From: JACDAN01 sp963801855
GTDB lineage: Bacteria > Actinomycetota > Thermoleophilia > Gaiellales > Gaiellaceae
Reading direction: 5' to 3'
DNA length: 64,000 nucleotides
NCBI GenBank assembly: GCA_963801855.1
Contig: CAWDGK010000002.1
Location: forward strand, 434,001 to 498,000
The notes beneath the pieces are model-generated. The model worked only from the letters and a program-made list of their open reading frames with translations. It ran no database searches and was not told where the DNA came from. Position numbers and translations under genes: made by a program. This document shows positions 23,016 through 33,306 of this stretch, piece after piece; the stretch's first letter is position 1; each line of letters starts with the position of its first letter.

Positions 23016-26000
23016 GTGAGGGGTCACAGCTCGCGCCGTCATTTGACCCATGCGCTCGCCGCGCTGGGCGTCGTGGCCTGCGCACTGTTTGCGGCTGCAC
23101 CGGGGCTCGCCGGCACGGCGTCCGTGTCGGGCCGGACCGTCACGTTTACGGCGGGCGCGGGTCAGACGAACACCGTCCACATCCACGTCATCCACGGGCA
23201 GTTAACACCGACACGATCGACATCAGGGACACCGGCGTTGCGCCCATCGCCCGGGGCCGGGTGCTACCTGGACATGCCCGACAAGGTGCGTTGCTCAACG
23301 ACCGGCGGCCGCGTCAATCAGCTGAACGTCACGCTCGGCGACGGCAACGACGGCTTCAACGTGACCTTCCAGAACGACGGCGATCCGTTCGTTACGCTCG
23401 CCTTCCCGACGCTGATCGACGGCGGGACGGGCAACGACACGATCACTCCGCCCAGGACGCAGGCACGCACGACCAGCACTCCACAGCCGACACGATCAAC
23501 GGCGGCGAGGGCATCGACGTCATCGACGGCAAGTCCTGGGCCGACATGATCAACGGCGGCCCCGGGAACGACATCCTCATCGGCGGGGACGAGGGATCTT
23601 CGCACCCAGGGGACACGCTCAACGGCGACGACGGCAACGACGGGCTCGCCGGTGGCGATGGGCAACGACACGCTGAACGGCGGAGTCGGCACGGACGCGC
23701 CTCGACGGCGAGTCAGAAAGGCGACACTCTCAACGGTGGCGACGGGGACGACACGCTCTACCACGGCAACGATTTCGGCTTTGGTTCTGGGCTCGATGTT
23801 TCGAACGGAGGCTTCGGCAACGACACGTTCATGGCTGTCCGGGCGGCTCGTGCGCAGGGGCGGCCGTCCATTCTCAACGGCGGCTTCGGCGCCGACACCT
23901 TCCACGGCGGGCCGACGAACAACGAGATTCACGGAGGGCAGCGGGCCTGACGTCCTGAACGGGGACGGCGGCGACGACATCCTAGACGGCGGCTATGGCA
24001 CCGACGCAATCGACGGCGGCGGCGGGTTCGACACCGCCGACTTCACCGCGAACGTCTACGACTTCTACGACCCGTACTGCCCATGTCTCGTCGGCACGGG
24101 TGTAACGGTGACCCTGGACGGGGTCGCAAACGACGGCAACGACTGGAACGACACGCCCAGCGGAGATCCCAGCACGCCTGCCTGGCGACAACGTCAGTCC
24201 ATCCGTCGAGAAGGTCATCGGCACGAACCAGGACGACTCGCTCGCCTCCACCAACAACGGCCCCTGCGATTTCATCTGTGCGGTCGCGCCGGTGACGTTC
24301 GTGGGCGCCGGCGGAAACGACACGCTGACGGGCGGCCGGGACGACGACACGCTCTCCGGCGGTCCTGGCAACGACAGCATCGCCGGCGGCGTCTTCGGCG
24401 GATTCTTCGACCAGACCGGCGTCGACACGCTCGAGGAGCAAGCCGACGTGAGCTTCACGCTCACGAACATCGGCCTCACCGGCCTCGGGTTCGGACTCGC
24501 TCGCCGGCATCGATCGCGCGACACTCACCGGAGGCGCCTCGGCAAACACGCTGACGCCTCGGCCTTCAGCGGGCCGGTCACGCTGAACGGCGACGTCGGC
24601 GGCTCGAGCTCGACGGCCGGCGACATCCTGATCGGAGGGGCTGCGGGCGACACCCTGAGCGGCACGGAGCGGGCCCCGACTCCTCACCGGCGGGGCGGGC
24701 AACGACACCATGGACGGCGGTGGCGGCGCGGACCGGCTCTCGGAGACAGGGGACGTCAACTTCACGCTGACGAACTCGACGCTTGACCGGCCTCGGCTCC
24801 GACACGCTCGTCGGGGATCGAGACGGCGACGCTCACGGGTGGCGGCGGGAACAACCATCGACGCCGCGGCGTTTACCGGCGCTACGATCCTGAACGGCCT
24901 CGGCGGCAACGACACGCTGACGACCGGCTCTGGCGCCGACATGCTCGACGGCGGCGCCGGGCTCGACCTGCTCCAGGCCGCCGGCGGCGCCGACACCCTG
25001 ACCGGCGGCCTCGGGAACGACACGCTCGACGGCGGCGAGGCCGGAATCGATCGCCTCGTCGAATCCGGCAACGTCGACTTCACGCTCTCGAACGTCGACG
25101 CCTGGTCGGACCGGGCACCGGCACCGACACGCTCGCGGAATCGAGGCCGCGACCCTCCTCGGCGGCGCGGGCGCGAACGTGCTCGACGCGTCGGGCTTCA
25201 CCGGCTCGGCGCTGCTGGAGGGAGGGGCGGGCAACGACACGCTGACCGGCGGCAGCGGCGCAGACACCCTGCGGGGACAGGACGGCGACGACGACGCTCA
25301 CCGGACGCGGCGGCGGCGACACGCTCGACGGCGGGCCCGGAGAGCGATCGCGTCGTCGAGACCGGCGACGTCAACTTCACGCTCACGAACACCGGGCTCG
25401 TCGGCGCCGGAACGCGACACGCTTGTCGCGATCGAGCGAGGCGGCCTCACCGGCGGAGCCGAGAGCAACGCGCTCAACGCCTCCAGCTTCACGGGGGCCG
25501 TCGACGCTCGACGGGGCCGGCGGCGTCGACACACTGCTCGGCGGCTCCGGGCCCGACACGCTCACCGGCGGCGTCGGCGCGGACTCCTTCGAGGGTGCCG
25601 GCGGGAACGACACGATCTACGCGCGGGAGGACGAGGTCGACGCCTCGCGTCGATCTGCGGCGCGGGCGACGCCGATCTGCGCCGTCGTCGATCTCAGCTG
25701 ACCCGGCCAACGACAACTGCGAGACGGTCGAGCGCCCGTCGGCCACTCCGCCACCGCCACCGCCTCCGCCGCCGCCGCCTCCGCCTCCGCCTCCACCGCC
25801 ACCTCCGCCGCCGGCTTCGCCTCCGCCGCCCGCCGCCTGCCGCAGCCGTCCCACCGGCGAACCCGCCGAAGCCCGTCCGCAAGTACACGGTCTGCCACAA
25901 CGGCCGCACGAAGAAGCTCACGGCGAAACAGCTCGCCGCGCTCCGAAAGCAGATCGCCAAGTCGAAGAAGCGCCCCAAGCCGAAGCTCAGGATGGGTGCG

Positions 26001-26033
26001 TGCAAGAAGCCGAAGAAGAAGAAAAAGGGCTAG
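23016..26033 (+). CDS. Secreted RTX-like calcium-repeat protein with polyproline and Lys-rich tail (many frameshifts)
   Basis: About 1,000 residues when read across frames. GTG 23016 was chosen because GGAGG sits ten bases upstream; a signal peptide follows (HALAALGVVACALFAAAPGLAG). The body is built of GGxGNDxL nonapeptides (IDGGTGNDTI, NGGPGNDILIGGDEG, TGGLGNDTLDGG), which form Ca-binding beta-rolls. Between roll blocks a longer module repeats four times (24420-25500): a VNFTLTNxGL strand, DTLxxIExATLTGG, NTLDASxFTG. At about 25745 a run of some 30 prolines starts, then KYTVCHNGRTKKLTAK and a very basic end (GACKKPKKKKKG). At least ten indels break it, the first pair near 23203 and 23265. 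Sec-exported, role unknown; adhesin or matrix protein most likely. Confidence 0.75.
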
Positions 26034-26050
26034 CCCCTTAGGCTCTACGC

Positions 26051-26941
26051 GTGGCGACCGCCGCGCTGATCCTCGTCACGGCGGTCTGGGGCGTCACGTT
26101 CGTCCAGGTCAAGGACGCCGTGGAGCTCTATCCGCTCTTCGCGTTCCTGGCCGTCCGGTACGCGATCGCCACCGTCGCCCTGGCGCCGCCGGCGTTGCGC
26201 CGCGTGCGGGGCCTCGGGCGGGAGGGGTACGTCGCCGGCGGGGTGCTCGGCGTCCTCATCGCACTCGGCATCGGGCTCCAGACCGCCGGACTGGAACGGA
26301 CGACGGTCACGAACGCGGGGTTCATCACCGGCCTCTACGTCCTCTTCACGCCGCTCCTCGCACTTGTGCTCTTCCGGACCCGGATTCCGCGTCAGCTCTG
26401 GATCGCAGTCGCCCTGGCGATCGTCGGCCTCGCGATGCTCTCGGGTGTCCCGGCGAGCTCCGCCACAGGAGACCTGCTCGTCCTGGCGAGCACGGTCGCG
26501 CAGGCGCTCCAGATCTTGATGGTCGAGCGTTACGCGAACAGGTACGACGTCTTCGCGCTGACCTTCCTCCAGGTCGTCGCGGCCTGCGTGATCTTCGGGG
26601 CGGTTGCAATTGCGCTCGGAGACCTGTCAGTCCCCCGCGGCGGGACGGTCTGGGCGGCGCTGCTCGTGACAGGGCTCTTCGCGGTCGCGTTCGCCCTCCT
26701 CGTCCAGGTCTGGGCTCAGCGCCGAGTCAGCGCAACCCGGATCGCGATCATCTTCTCGCTCGAGACCGTCTTCGCGGGACTCGCCGGCTACCTCTTCGCC
26801 AGCGACCGGATCGGCGCGCTCGGCCTCGCCGGCTGCGCCGTCATCCTGGCCGGAATCGTCCTCGCCGAGCCCGCTGCAGCAGCGACGCTCAGGCGCTTGG
26901 TCCGACGCCCCGCGCGCGAGCCCGGTTCTCGACCTCCTTGA
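26051..26941 (+). CDS. EamA/DMT-family transporter
   Basis: 296 residues with ten predicted transmembrane helices in two EamA repeats; first helix ALILVTAVWGVTFVQVKDAV, and repeat-end motifs TNAGFITGLYVLFTPLLALV and SLETVFAGLAGYLFASDRIG typical of drug/metabolite exporters of the RhaT/YdcZ type. GTG start 26051, 17 bases after the RTX-like stop. Its last 53 bases overlap the convergent GrpB gene. Substrate unknown. Confidence 0.9.
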   Translation: MATAALILVTAVWGVTFVQVKDAVELYPLFAFLAVRYAIATVALAPPALRRVRGLGREGYVAGGVLGVLIALGIGLQTAGLERTTVTNAGFITGLYVLFTPLLALVLFRTRIPRQLWIAVALAIVGLAMLSGVPASSATGDLLVLASTVAQALQILMVERYANRYDVFALTFLQVVAACVIFGAVAIALGDLSVPRGGTVWAALLVTGLFAVAFALLVQVWAQRRVSATRIAIIFSLETVFAGLAGYLFASDRIGALGLAGCAVILAGIVLAEPAAAATLRRLVRRPAREPGSRPP

Positions 26942-27416
26942 TGAACGGGGTCTTGAGCTCGGTGTAGGCGTCGCGCGTGTGTCCCTCCGCGGCCAGCCGC
27001 CGCTTGAACTCGTCGTAGCCGCGGCGCTCGTCGGCGTCGCTGCGCAGAGCGTCCCTGAAGGTCAGGTGCCGCTCCCAGTGGTCGCCTCCGTGGGCGACGA
27101 CGTGCACGTGATGCGTCCGCGGCACCTTGCGAAAGAAGAGTCGGCCCGGGAGGCCGTACTCGCCCAGGTACTCGTACCCGAGGGCCTGCATCGCGGAGAT
27201 CTGCTCGTCGGAGAGCTCCAGCTCACGAAGCCCGACGAGGACGTCGACGATCGGCTTTGCGCACAGACCGGGGACAGAGGTCGAGCCGATGTGCTCGATT
27301 CCGACGGCCTGGCCGTCGAAGATCCCCGCCAGACGGTTGCGCTCATCCTCGAAGAGCTCGGCCCACGTCGGATCGTGGTCGACGAGCTCTACGGGCGCTT
27401 CAGAACTGCCACTCAC
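26889..27416 (-). CDS. GrpB/UPF0157 family protein
   Basis: 175 residues. Nucleotidyltransferase-fold family with the diagnostic GIEHIGSTSVPGLCAKPIVD motif near residue 40, then LPGRLFFRKVPRTHHVHVV and HLTFRDALRSDADERRGYDEFK. Function of the family is not established; often linked to dephospho-CoA kinase in other actinobacteria. Starts inside the last codons of the M29 aminopeptidase gene (27400-27416 shared), so it is probably translationally coupled to it. Confidence 0.92.
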   Translation of the reverse strand: MSGSSEAPVELVDHDPTWAELFEDERNRLAGIFDGQAVGIEHIGSTSVPGLCAKPIVDVLVGLRELELSDEQISAMQALGYEYLGEYGLPGRLFFRKVPRTHHVHVVAHGGDHWERHLTFRDALRSDADERRGYDEFKRRLAAEGHTRDAYTELKTPFIKEVENRARARGVGPSA

Positions 27417-28487
27417 CGTTCTGTTGAACGACTTCGCCGTCGCATTCGATGCGGCCGCCGTTCCGCAGGTCCTTGACCATGTCCCAGTGGATCGCGCTGA
27501 CGTTCTTCCCGCCGATCGTGGGCAGGCCCGCGCCGACCGCGAGGTGGATCGTGCCGTACATCTTCTCGTCGAAGAGCGTGTTCTTCATGTAGCGCTGGAT
27601 GCCGGGGTTGCAGCCGATCCCGTACTCGCCGAGGATCCGCGCGCCCTCGTCCCGGTCGAGCTTCGAGATCAGCGCCTCCTCGTTGGCGGTCGCCGAGGCC
27701 TCGACGACCTTGCCGCCCTCGTAGCGCATCCGGACGTTCTCGACGAGGTCCGGCTCCTGGTAGGCCGGGTACTCGATGAAGCTCACGGTGCCTTCGGTCG
27801 AGTCCTCGACGGGGCTGTAGAAGACCTCGCCGCCGGGCATGTTCGCGTGGCCGTCGTCGACCTCGCCGTCGCGCCCGTCGAGGCTGAAGCGGAGGTCGGT
27901 CTCGGCGCCCACGATCCGTACTTCCTTCGCCTCGTCGAACCGGTCCTTGATCCGCTTCATCTTCTCGCCCTCGGCGTCCCAGTCGAGGAGGACGGCGCCG
28001 AAGAGGAAGTCCTCGAACTGCTCGTTCGTCAGGCCGGCCTCCTGGGCGAGGGCGGGGCAGGGGAAGCGGCAGGTGACCCAGGGGATCTCCATCTTCAGCC
28101 GTCGCTGGAGGAAGTCGGCGTGGGCCTTGTTGATCGCCTCGCGCTTCTCGCCGGGCACGTCGGCGCCGGCCCGCGGGTTCTCCGGGGCGCCGAGGAGCAT
28201 CCAGGCGTCGACGTTGTCCCAGACGTGCTCGTCGACGGGCGCCACCTTCTCGACGAGCTCGAGCGGCGCCTCCTTGGCCCAGGTCCAGAGGAACGGCAGC
28301 TGCTCCATCGCGTAGCTGAAGCGGACGATCGGGTAGGCGCCTTGCGCCGGGCGATCAGCCGGACGACCTCTTCGAGCAGCGGCCTGGCGGCCGGCTGGGA
28401 GATGACCATGACCTGCCAGCCGGGCTGGACGTCGATCGAGCGCTCGACGAGGAGACGGGCGTATTCCTGGACGCGAGAGTCAGCCAC
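27400..28487 (-). CDS. M29 family aminopeptidase (frameshifted)
   Basis: About 362 residues. Two-metal aminopeptidase of the AmpS/PepS/aminopeptidase T type, releasing N-terminal residues from peptides. Start GTG 28487 gives VADSRVQEYARLLVERSIDV. Family motifs: HANMPGGEVFYSPVEDSTEG, EFIEYP-like SFIEYPAYQEPD, GEYGIGCNPGIQ, GTIHLAVG and NVSAIHWDMVKDLR, covering the Glu, His and Asp metal ligands. One G seems lost near 28345 (AAGGCGCC for AAGGGCGCC); with it, IARRKGAYPIVRFSYAMEQL is continuous. Its start overlaps the stop of the NTR/propeller-like gene by eight bases. Confidence 0.9.
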
Positions 28488-29766
28488 GAGCGCACGGGAC
28501 ACTACCCGCGAGCTTGATATCGGGGCCGCGATCAACGGCGGCGATCGCGAAGGTCTGGGGACTGAAGAGGTCGCGCAGGAGCCGCACCGGGCCGCGAGGC
28601 ATCTGTGCAACGCGCAGGGTCCCGTAGCCGACGGCGGCAATGCGTCCGCCGAGGCCCACCGCGTCGCTCACTCCCCACGACGGGAGGCGGCCGCGGAGGC
28701 GGAGCCGGTCGTCGTAGACCAGTCCCCCGTTCCATCCGAGCACGGCGAGCTGGTGGCGATCCCAGACGAGTCGGGGAACGTCCTGCCTGGTGAGGACGGG
28801 ACCTCGGAGGACGTCTCTCCTTCCCTGGAGCCGGATGACCACCAGCCTGTTATCCGCGAGCGCTGCGAGCAGCGTGCCGTCGGGGCTCACCGCGAGCTGG
28901 TCGGCGGCGAAGCGTGCGAGCGTGCGGCTTCGGCCCGAACCGAGATCGACCTCGAAGATTCTGCTTCGGTCGGACAGGTACGCGAAGCGCCGGCGAAACG
29001 CCACCGCCGGCCGCTCGGCGCGGCGGACTGCCCGGACGCTCCGCCCGCGAATCCGAACAAGCCTCGTCGTCTGTCCGCTCATCAACGCGGCGAAGGCGTC
29101 GCGGCCGGAGCAGTGGACATCTGCCGCGTACTCGTCCCCGCGAGCCCGAATGGGTACCTCTCTCAGTAGGCGAAATGTCCTGAGGTCGCGCACGCCGAGA
29201 CGGGTGCGGGTGAACTCGACGGAGCGCGCTGAACCCGGGCAGACGGCGAGGGCCAGGACCCGCCCCTCGCCTCGACCGTACGCGAGCGTCCTGCCGCGCG
29301 CGTCGAGCGCCTGAACCCGCGCGGGGCCGAAGCTGCCGCCGACGAGGAATCGGACCGGGCCTTGCCCGTCGGGCTTCGGAAGTCCACGGCCGGCGATGCG
29401 GACCTGCTCCGGGGTCGCTTGGCTACAGAGATTGGACTCCCACCGGTCGCGCGCCCGGTTGAGGAAGAGCCCGGTGCGGCGGCCGGCCGGGACTTCGAGC
29501 CCACAGCCGGCGCCATTTTCCGGCGCCCAGACCTCGACCTCGGGACCGAGGTCGGCCTTGTAGTCCTCCTCCACTCGAAACGCGTAGGTGGTCGGGCCGC
29601 GCTTCCCGAGGAAAACGCCGACGAACGCGGCATCGCTCCGCGTGAACGCCTTCCACGGATCGATAGACGCGCAGCTGCAGGCCGCTGCGTCAATCGGCGC
29701 CAGGAGCAGGGCGCCGCTGAAACACAGACCTGATACGATCCGGCTTAGATTTTTTCGTCTAGACAC
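28480..29766 (-). CDS. Secreted protein with NTR/TIMP-like N-terminus and beta-propeller-like C-terminus
   Basis: About 428 residues from GTG 29766. A signal peptide (IVSGLCFSGALLLAPIDAAA) ends just before CSCASIDPWKAFTRSDAAFV. The CSC start, an FVGVFLGKR strand, FRVEEDYKADLG, VEVWAPENGAGCGLEVPAGR and NLCSQATPE resemble netrin/TIMP-type OB-fold domains. From about residue 150 repetitive strands (LALAVCPGSARSVEF, RTLARFAADQLAVSPDGTLL, VLGWNGGLVYDD) suggest a WD40/NHL-like propeller. Both assignments rest on pattern only. Divergent from dnaK with only 22 bp between starts, so the dnaK promoter must lie within this coding sequence or the true start is later. Confidence 0.65.
   Translation of the reverse strand: MSRRKNLSRIVSGLCFSGALLLAPIDAAACSCASIDPWKAFTRSDAAFVGVFLGKRGPTTYAFRVEEDYKADLGPEVEVWAPENGAGCGLEVPAGRRTGLFLNRARDRWESNLCSQATPEQVRIAGRGLPKPDGQGPVRFLVGGSFGPARVQALDARGRTLAYGRGEGRVLALAVCPGSARSVEFTRTRLGVRDLRTFRLLREVPIRARGDEYAADVHCSGRDAFAALMSGQTTRLVRIRGRSVRAVRRAERPAVAFRRRFAYLSDRSRIFEVDLGSGRSRTLARFAADQLAVSPDGTLLAALADNRLVVIRLQGRRDVLRGPVLTRQDVPRLVWDRHQLAVLGWNGGLVYDDRLRLRGRLPSWGVSDAVGLGGRIAAVGYGTLRVAQMPRGPVRLLRDLFSPQTFAIAAVDRGPDIKLAGSVPCARG
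29744..29763. promoter_or_regulatory. Weak dyad upstream of dnaK
   Basis: CTTAGA-N8-TCTAGA, 26 bases before the dnaK ATG, with a TGATACGAT extended -10-like element just upstream (29731-29739). Only the central TAGA/TCTA pairs are complementary. It is the only dyad I see where an HspR site would be expected; it does not match the CTTGAGT-N7-ACTCAAG consensus. Confidence 0.25.
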
Positions 29767-29788
29767 ACTAAACCTGGAGGAACGACCA

Positions 29789-31711
29789 ATGGGAAAGACG
29801 ATCGGCATCGATCTTGGCACAACGAACTCCTGCATGGCGGTGCTCGAGGGCGGTGAGCCGACCGTCATCCCGAACGCCGAAGGTGGCCGAACGACGCCGT
29901 CTGTCGTTGCGTTCACGGGCGACGGCGAGCGGCTCGTCGGCCCGCCTGCCAAGCGCCAGCAGGTGACCAACCCGCAGAACACGATCTTCTCGATCAAGCG
30001 CTTCATGGGGCGCAAGCGCGACGAGGTCTCTGAGGAGATGAAGATCGTCCCCTACGAGGTCGTCGACGGAGAGGGCGGCGACGTCCGGGTCAAGGCCGCG
30101 GGCAAGGAGTACGCCCCGCCGGAGATCTCCGCGATGATCCTCCAGAAGCTGAAGGCCGACGCCGAGGCCTACCTCGGCGAGTCGGTGACGGACGCCGTCG
30201 TCACGGTCCCGGCCTACTTCAACAACGCCCAGCGCGAGGCGACGAAGGACGCCGGCAAGATCGCCGGGCTCAACGTCCTGCGAATCATCAACGAGCCCAC
30301 CGCGGCCGCCCTCGCCTACGGGCTCGACAAGGAGGAGGAGCAGACCGTCCTCGTCTTCGATCTCGGCGGCGGGACGTTCGACGTCTCCGTCCTCGAGCTC
30401 GCCGAGGGCTTCTTCCAGGTCAAGTCGACCGCGGGTGACAACCATCTCGGCGGCGACAACTTCGACAAGGCGATCGTCGACTGGATGGTCGCCGAGTTCA
30501 AGAAGGACCAGGGCATCGACCTGGCCGCCGACAAGATGGCGCTCCAGCGGCTGTACGAGGCGGGGGAGAAGGCGAAGATCGAGCTCTCGTCGACGATGAC
30601 GACGCAGATCAACCTGCCGTTCGTCACGGCGACGCCGGAGGGCCCGAAGCACCTCGACCTCCAGCTCACGCGGGCCAAGCTCAACGAGCTGACCGCGGAT
30701 CTCCTCGAGCGGACAGTCGGCCCGACGAAGCAGGCGCTGAAGGACGCCGCGCTCGAGGCGAAGGACATCGACCACGTCGTCCTCGTCGGAGGCATGACGC
30801 GGATGCCGTCCGTCGTCGAGAAGGTCAAGGAGGTCGTCGGCAAGGACCCGCACAAGGGCGTGAACCCCGACGAGGTCGTCGCCGTCGGCGCGGCCATCCA
30901 GGCCGGTGTCCTGAAGGGCGAGGTCAAGGACATCCTCCTGCTCGACGTCACCCCGCTCTCGCTCGGCATCGAGACCAAGGGCGGCGTCTTCACGCAGCTG
31001 ATCGAGCGCAACACCACGATCCCGACGAAGAAGTCGGAGACGTTCACGACCGCCGAGGACAACCAGCCCTCGGTGGAGGTTCACGTGCTCCAGGGCGAGT
31101 CGGAGATGGCGCTCTACAACAAGACGCTCGGCAAGTTCCAGCTCGTCGGCATCCCGCCGGCGCCGCGGGGCATGCCGCAGGTCGAGGTCGCCTTCGACAT
31201 CGACGCGAACGGGATCATCAACGTGTCCGCCAAGGACCTCGGGACCGGCAACGAGCAGCAGATCCGGATCGAGGGCGGCTCGGGCCTCAAGGACGACGAG
31301 GTGCAGCAGATGATCAAGGACGCCGAGTCCCATGCCGACGAGGCGCGCAAGCTGCGCGAGCTCGCCGACGCACGGAACCAGGCGGAGTCGCTCGCCTACC
31401 AGACCGAGCGCACGCTCAAGGAGCACCGCGACAAGCTCGAGGAGACCGATGCCTCGACGATCGAGGGCCGGGTCATGGAGCTCCGCGGCGTGCTCGAGAG
31501 CGAGGACGTCGGCGAGATCCGGGCGAAGACCGAGGCGCTGCAGGAGGCCTCGCAGAAGCTCGCCGAGGCGATCTACGCGCAGGCCACGGCGCAGCAGCAG
31601 GCGTCGGCCGGCGGCAGCGGAAACGGCGCCGACGGCACCGGCTCCGAGGACGAGGTCGTCGAGGAGGCCGACTACGAGGTCATCGACGAGGAAGAGGCCA
31701 AGACCTCGTAA
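29789..31711 (+). CDS. dnaK: Chaperone DnaK (Hsp70)
   Basis: 640 residues, full length. ATP-dependent folding chaperone. ATPase motifs TIGIDLGTTNSCMAVLEGGE (phosphate 1), VFDLGGGTFDVSVLEL (phosphate 2) and VLVGGMTRMPSV (adenosine) are intact; the substrate domain includes LLLDVTPLSLGIETKGGVFT. The C-terminal lid is followed by a Gly/Ser linker and an acidic end EEADYEVIDEEEAKTS. ATG 29789 follows GGAGGAACGACC. Its TAA overlaps the grpE ATG by one base. First gene of dnaK-grpE-dnaJ-hspR-clpB. Confidence 0.99.
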   Translation: MGKTIGIDLGTTNSCMAVLEGGEPTVIPNAEGGRTTPSVVAFTGDGERLVGPPAKRQQVTNPQNTIFSIKRFMGRKRDEVSEEMKIVPYEVVDGEGGDVRVKAAGKEYAPPEISAMILQKLKADAEAYLGESVTDAVVTVPAYFNNAQREATKDAGKIAGLNVLRIINEPTAAALAYGLDKEEEQTVLVFDLGGGTFDVSVLELAEGFFQVKSTAGDNHLGGDNFDKAIVDWMVAEFKKDQGIDLAADKMALQRLYEAGEKAKIELSSTMTTQINLPFVTATPEGPKHLDLQLTRAKLNELTADLLERTVGPTKQALKDAALEAKDIDHVVLVGGMTRMPSVVEKVKEVVGKDPHKGVNPDEVVAVGAAIQAGVLKGEVKDILLLDVTPLSLGIETKGGVFTQLIERNTTIPTKKSETFTTAEDNQPSVEVHVLQGESEMALYNKTLGKFQLVGIPPAPRGMPQVEVAFDIDANGIINVSAKDLGTGNEQQIRIEGGSGLKDDEVQQMIKDAESHADEARKLRELADARNQAESLAYQTERTLKEHRDKLEETDASTIEGRVMELRGVLESEDVGEIRAKTEALQEASQKLAEAIYAQATAQQQASAGGSGNGADGTGSEDEVVEEADYEVIDEEEAKTS

Positions 31712-32232
31712 TGGCCGAGGAAGTCGAGAACACCGAGCAGATCGAGCAAGTCGAGCAGGTCGAGGAGATCGACGAGCTCGAACTCGTCCAGAAGGAGCGG
31801 GACGAGCTCGTCGACACCGTCCAGCGCGTCCAGGCCGAGTTCGACAACTACCGCAAGCGGGCGGCGCGCGACCAGCAGAGCCTGGTCGCGCGCGCCCACG
31901 AGCGGCTGATGAAAGAGCTCCTGCCGGTGCTCGACGACCTGGAGAGGACGCTCGAGGCAGTGGAGAGCCACGAGGGCGCCAAGCTCGAGGAGGGCGTTGC
32001 GCTCGTCGCGCGCTCCTTTGCCGACGCCCTCCGCAAGGAGGGGCTCGAGGAAGTTCCGACCGAGGGCAAGTTCGATCCTCACGTCCACGAGGCGCTGCTC
32101 TCGCAGCCGTCCGAGGCGGAGGAGGGAAGCGTGATCGAGGTGCTCCAGAAGGGTTACCGGCTCGGGGATCGGGTCTTGAGGCCGGCCCGCGTTGTGATTT
32201 CTGCGCCGAAGGCACCGGCCCAGGAGGGGTAG
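31711..32232 (+). CDS. grpE: Nucleotide exchange factor GrpE
   Basis: 173 residues. Dimeric exchange factor that releases ADP from DnaK. A long acidic coiled-coil N-terminus rich in Glu, Val and Gln is followed by QAEFDNYRKRAARDQQSLVA (the conserved FxNYRKR) and ELLPVLDDLERTLEA; the C-terminal beta-wing has FDPHVHEALLSQ, VIEVLQKGYRLGDRVLRPARV. TAATG junction with dnaK. Stop lies three bases before the dnaJ GTG. Confidence 0.98.
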   Translation: MAEEVENTEQIEQVEQVEEIDELELVQKERDELVDTVQRVQAEFDNYRKRAARDQQSLVARAHERLMKELLPVLDDLERTLEAVESHEGAKLEEGVALVARSFADALRKEGLEEVPTEGKFDPHVHEALLSQPSEAEEGSVIEVLQKGYRLGDRVLRPARVVISAPKAPAQEG

Positions 32233-32234
32233 GC

Positions 32235-33306
32235 GTGGCGACGGCGGCCAAGGATCTGTACGCCGCCCTCGGCGTCCCCAAGGGAGCCTCGGCTGACGAG
32301 ATCAAGAAGGCGTACCGCAAGCTCGCCCGCGAGCACCACCCGGACAAGAATCCGGGCGACGCGTCGGCCGAAGAGCGCTTCAAGGAGATCCAGACGGCCT
32401 ACGACGTCCTCTCGGATCCGGAGAAGCGCAAGGCCTACGACAAGTTCGGCTCGGCGGCCGGGCGCAAGGGCTTCGACCCGAGCGGCGGCGGTGGCTTCAA
32501 TTTCGAGGGCGACTTCAACGCAGCCGACCTCGGTGACCTCTTCGGCGGGATCTTCGGCCGCGGGCGGGGAGCGGCGCAGCAACGCACGCGCGCCGAGCGC
32601 GGCGCCGACCTCGAGGTTCAGGTCAACCTCTCCTTCGAGGACTCGCTGAAGGGGATCGAGACCAAGATCCCCGTCCAGGTCGAGACCGCCTGCAGCGACT
32701 GCGCCGGCTCGGGCGCGAAGCCCGGAACCTCGCCGAAGGTCTGCCCGGAGTGCCGCGGCCGTGGAGTCACGTCCGAGAGCCAGGGGCTCTTCGCGCTCTC
32801 CCAGCCGTGCGCGCGCTGTCGCGGCAACGGCACTGTGATCGAGGATCCCTGCCCGGCATGCAGCGGAACCGGTCGCGAACGGCAGACCCGGCGCTATTCG
32901 GTGAAGATCCCGGCAGGGGTCAAAGGACGGCACCCGGATCCGCATCAAGGGCAAGGGCGAGGCCGGCACCGGCGGTGGGCCTACGGGCGACCTGTTCGTC
33001 GTCACGCGCGTCGCCGACTCGCCGATCTACGAGCGGCGCGGCGACGACCTCGTCGTCGAGGTGCCGGTCTCGCTCGCGGACGCAGCGCTCGGAACCGAGG
33101 TCGACGTGCCGACGCCGGAGGGCCCGGTGTCGATGAAGATCCCGGCCGGCTCGGAGCACGGGAAGCTCCTCCGCATCAAGGGCCGCGGCGCACCGAAGCT
33201 GAAGGGCGGGAAGGGCGACGTCCTCGCCCGGCTCAAGCTCGAGGTCCCGAAGAAGCTGAACAAGAAGCAGCGCGAGCTGCTCGAAGAGCTGCGGAAGGTC
33301 TCGTGA
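32235..33306 (+). CDS. dnaJ: Chaperone DnaJ (Hsp40, frameshifted)
   Basis: About 356 residues. J-domain with HPD in AREHHPDKNPGD, a Gly/Phe-rich region (GFNFEGDFNAADLGDLFGGI), four CxxCxGxG zinc modules (CSDCAGSG, CPECRGRG, CARCRGNG, CPACSGTG) and the C-terminal substrate domain. One extra A in the AAA run near 32926 breaks the frame after KIPAGVK; with AA it reads KDGTRIRIKGKGEAGTGGG. GTG start 32235 with GGAGG upstream. TGATG overlap to hspR. Confidence 0.96.

Noticed and set aside
23016..26033. CRISPR-like repeats
   Set aside because: The periodicity comes from GGxGNDxL codons; there are no identical direct repeats with unique spacers.
29768..32383. 871-codon minus-strand reading opposite dnaK and grpE
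   Set aside because: Mirror of the dnaK-grpE coding sequence in a GC-rich genome; no domain or signal of its own.
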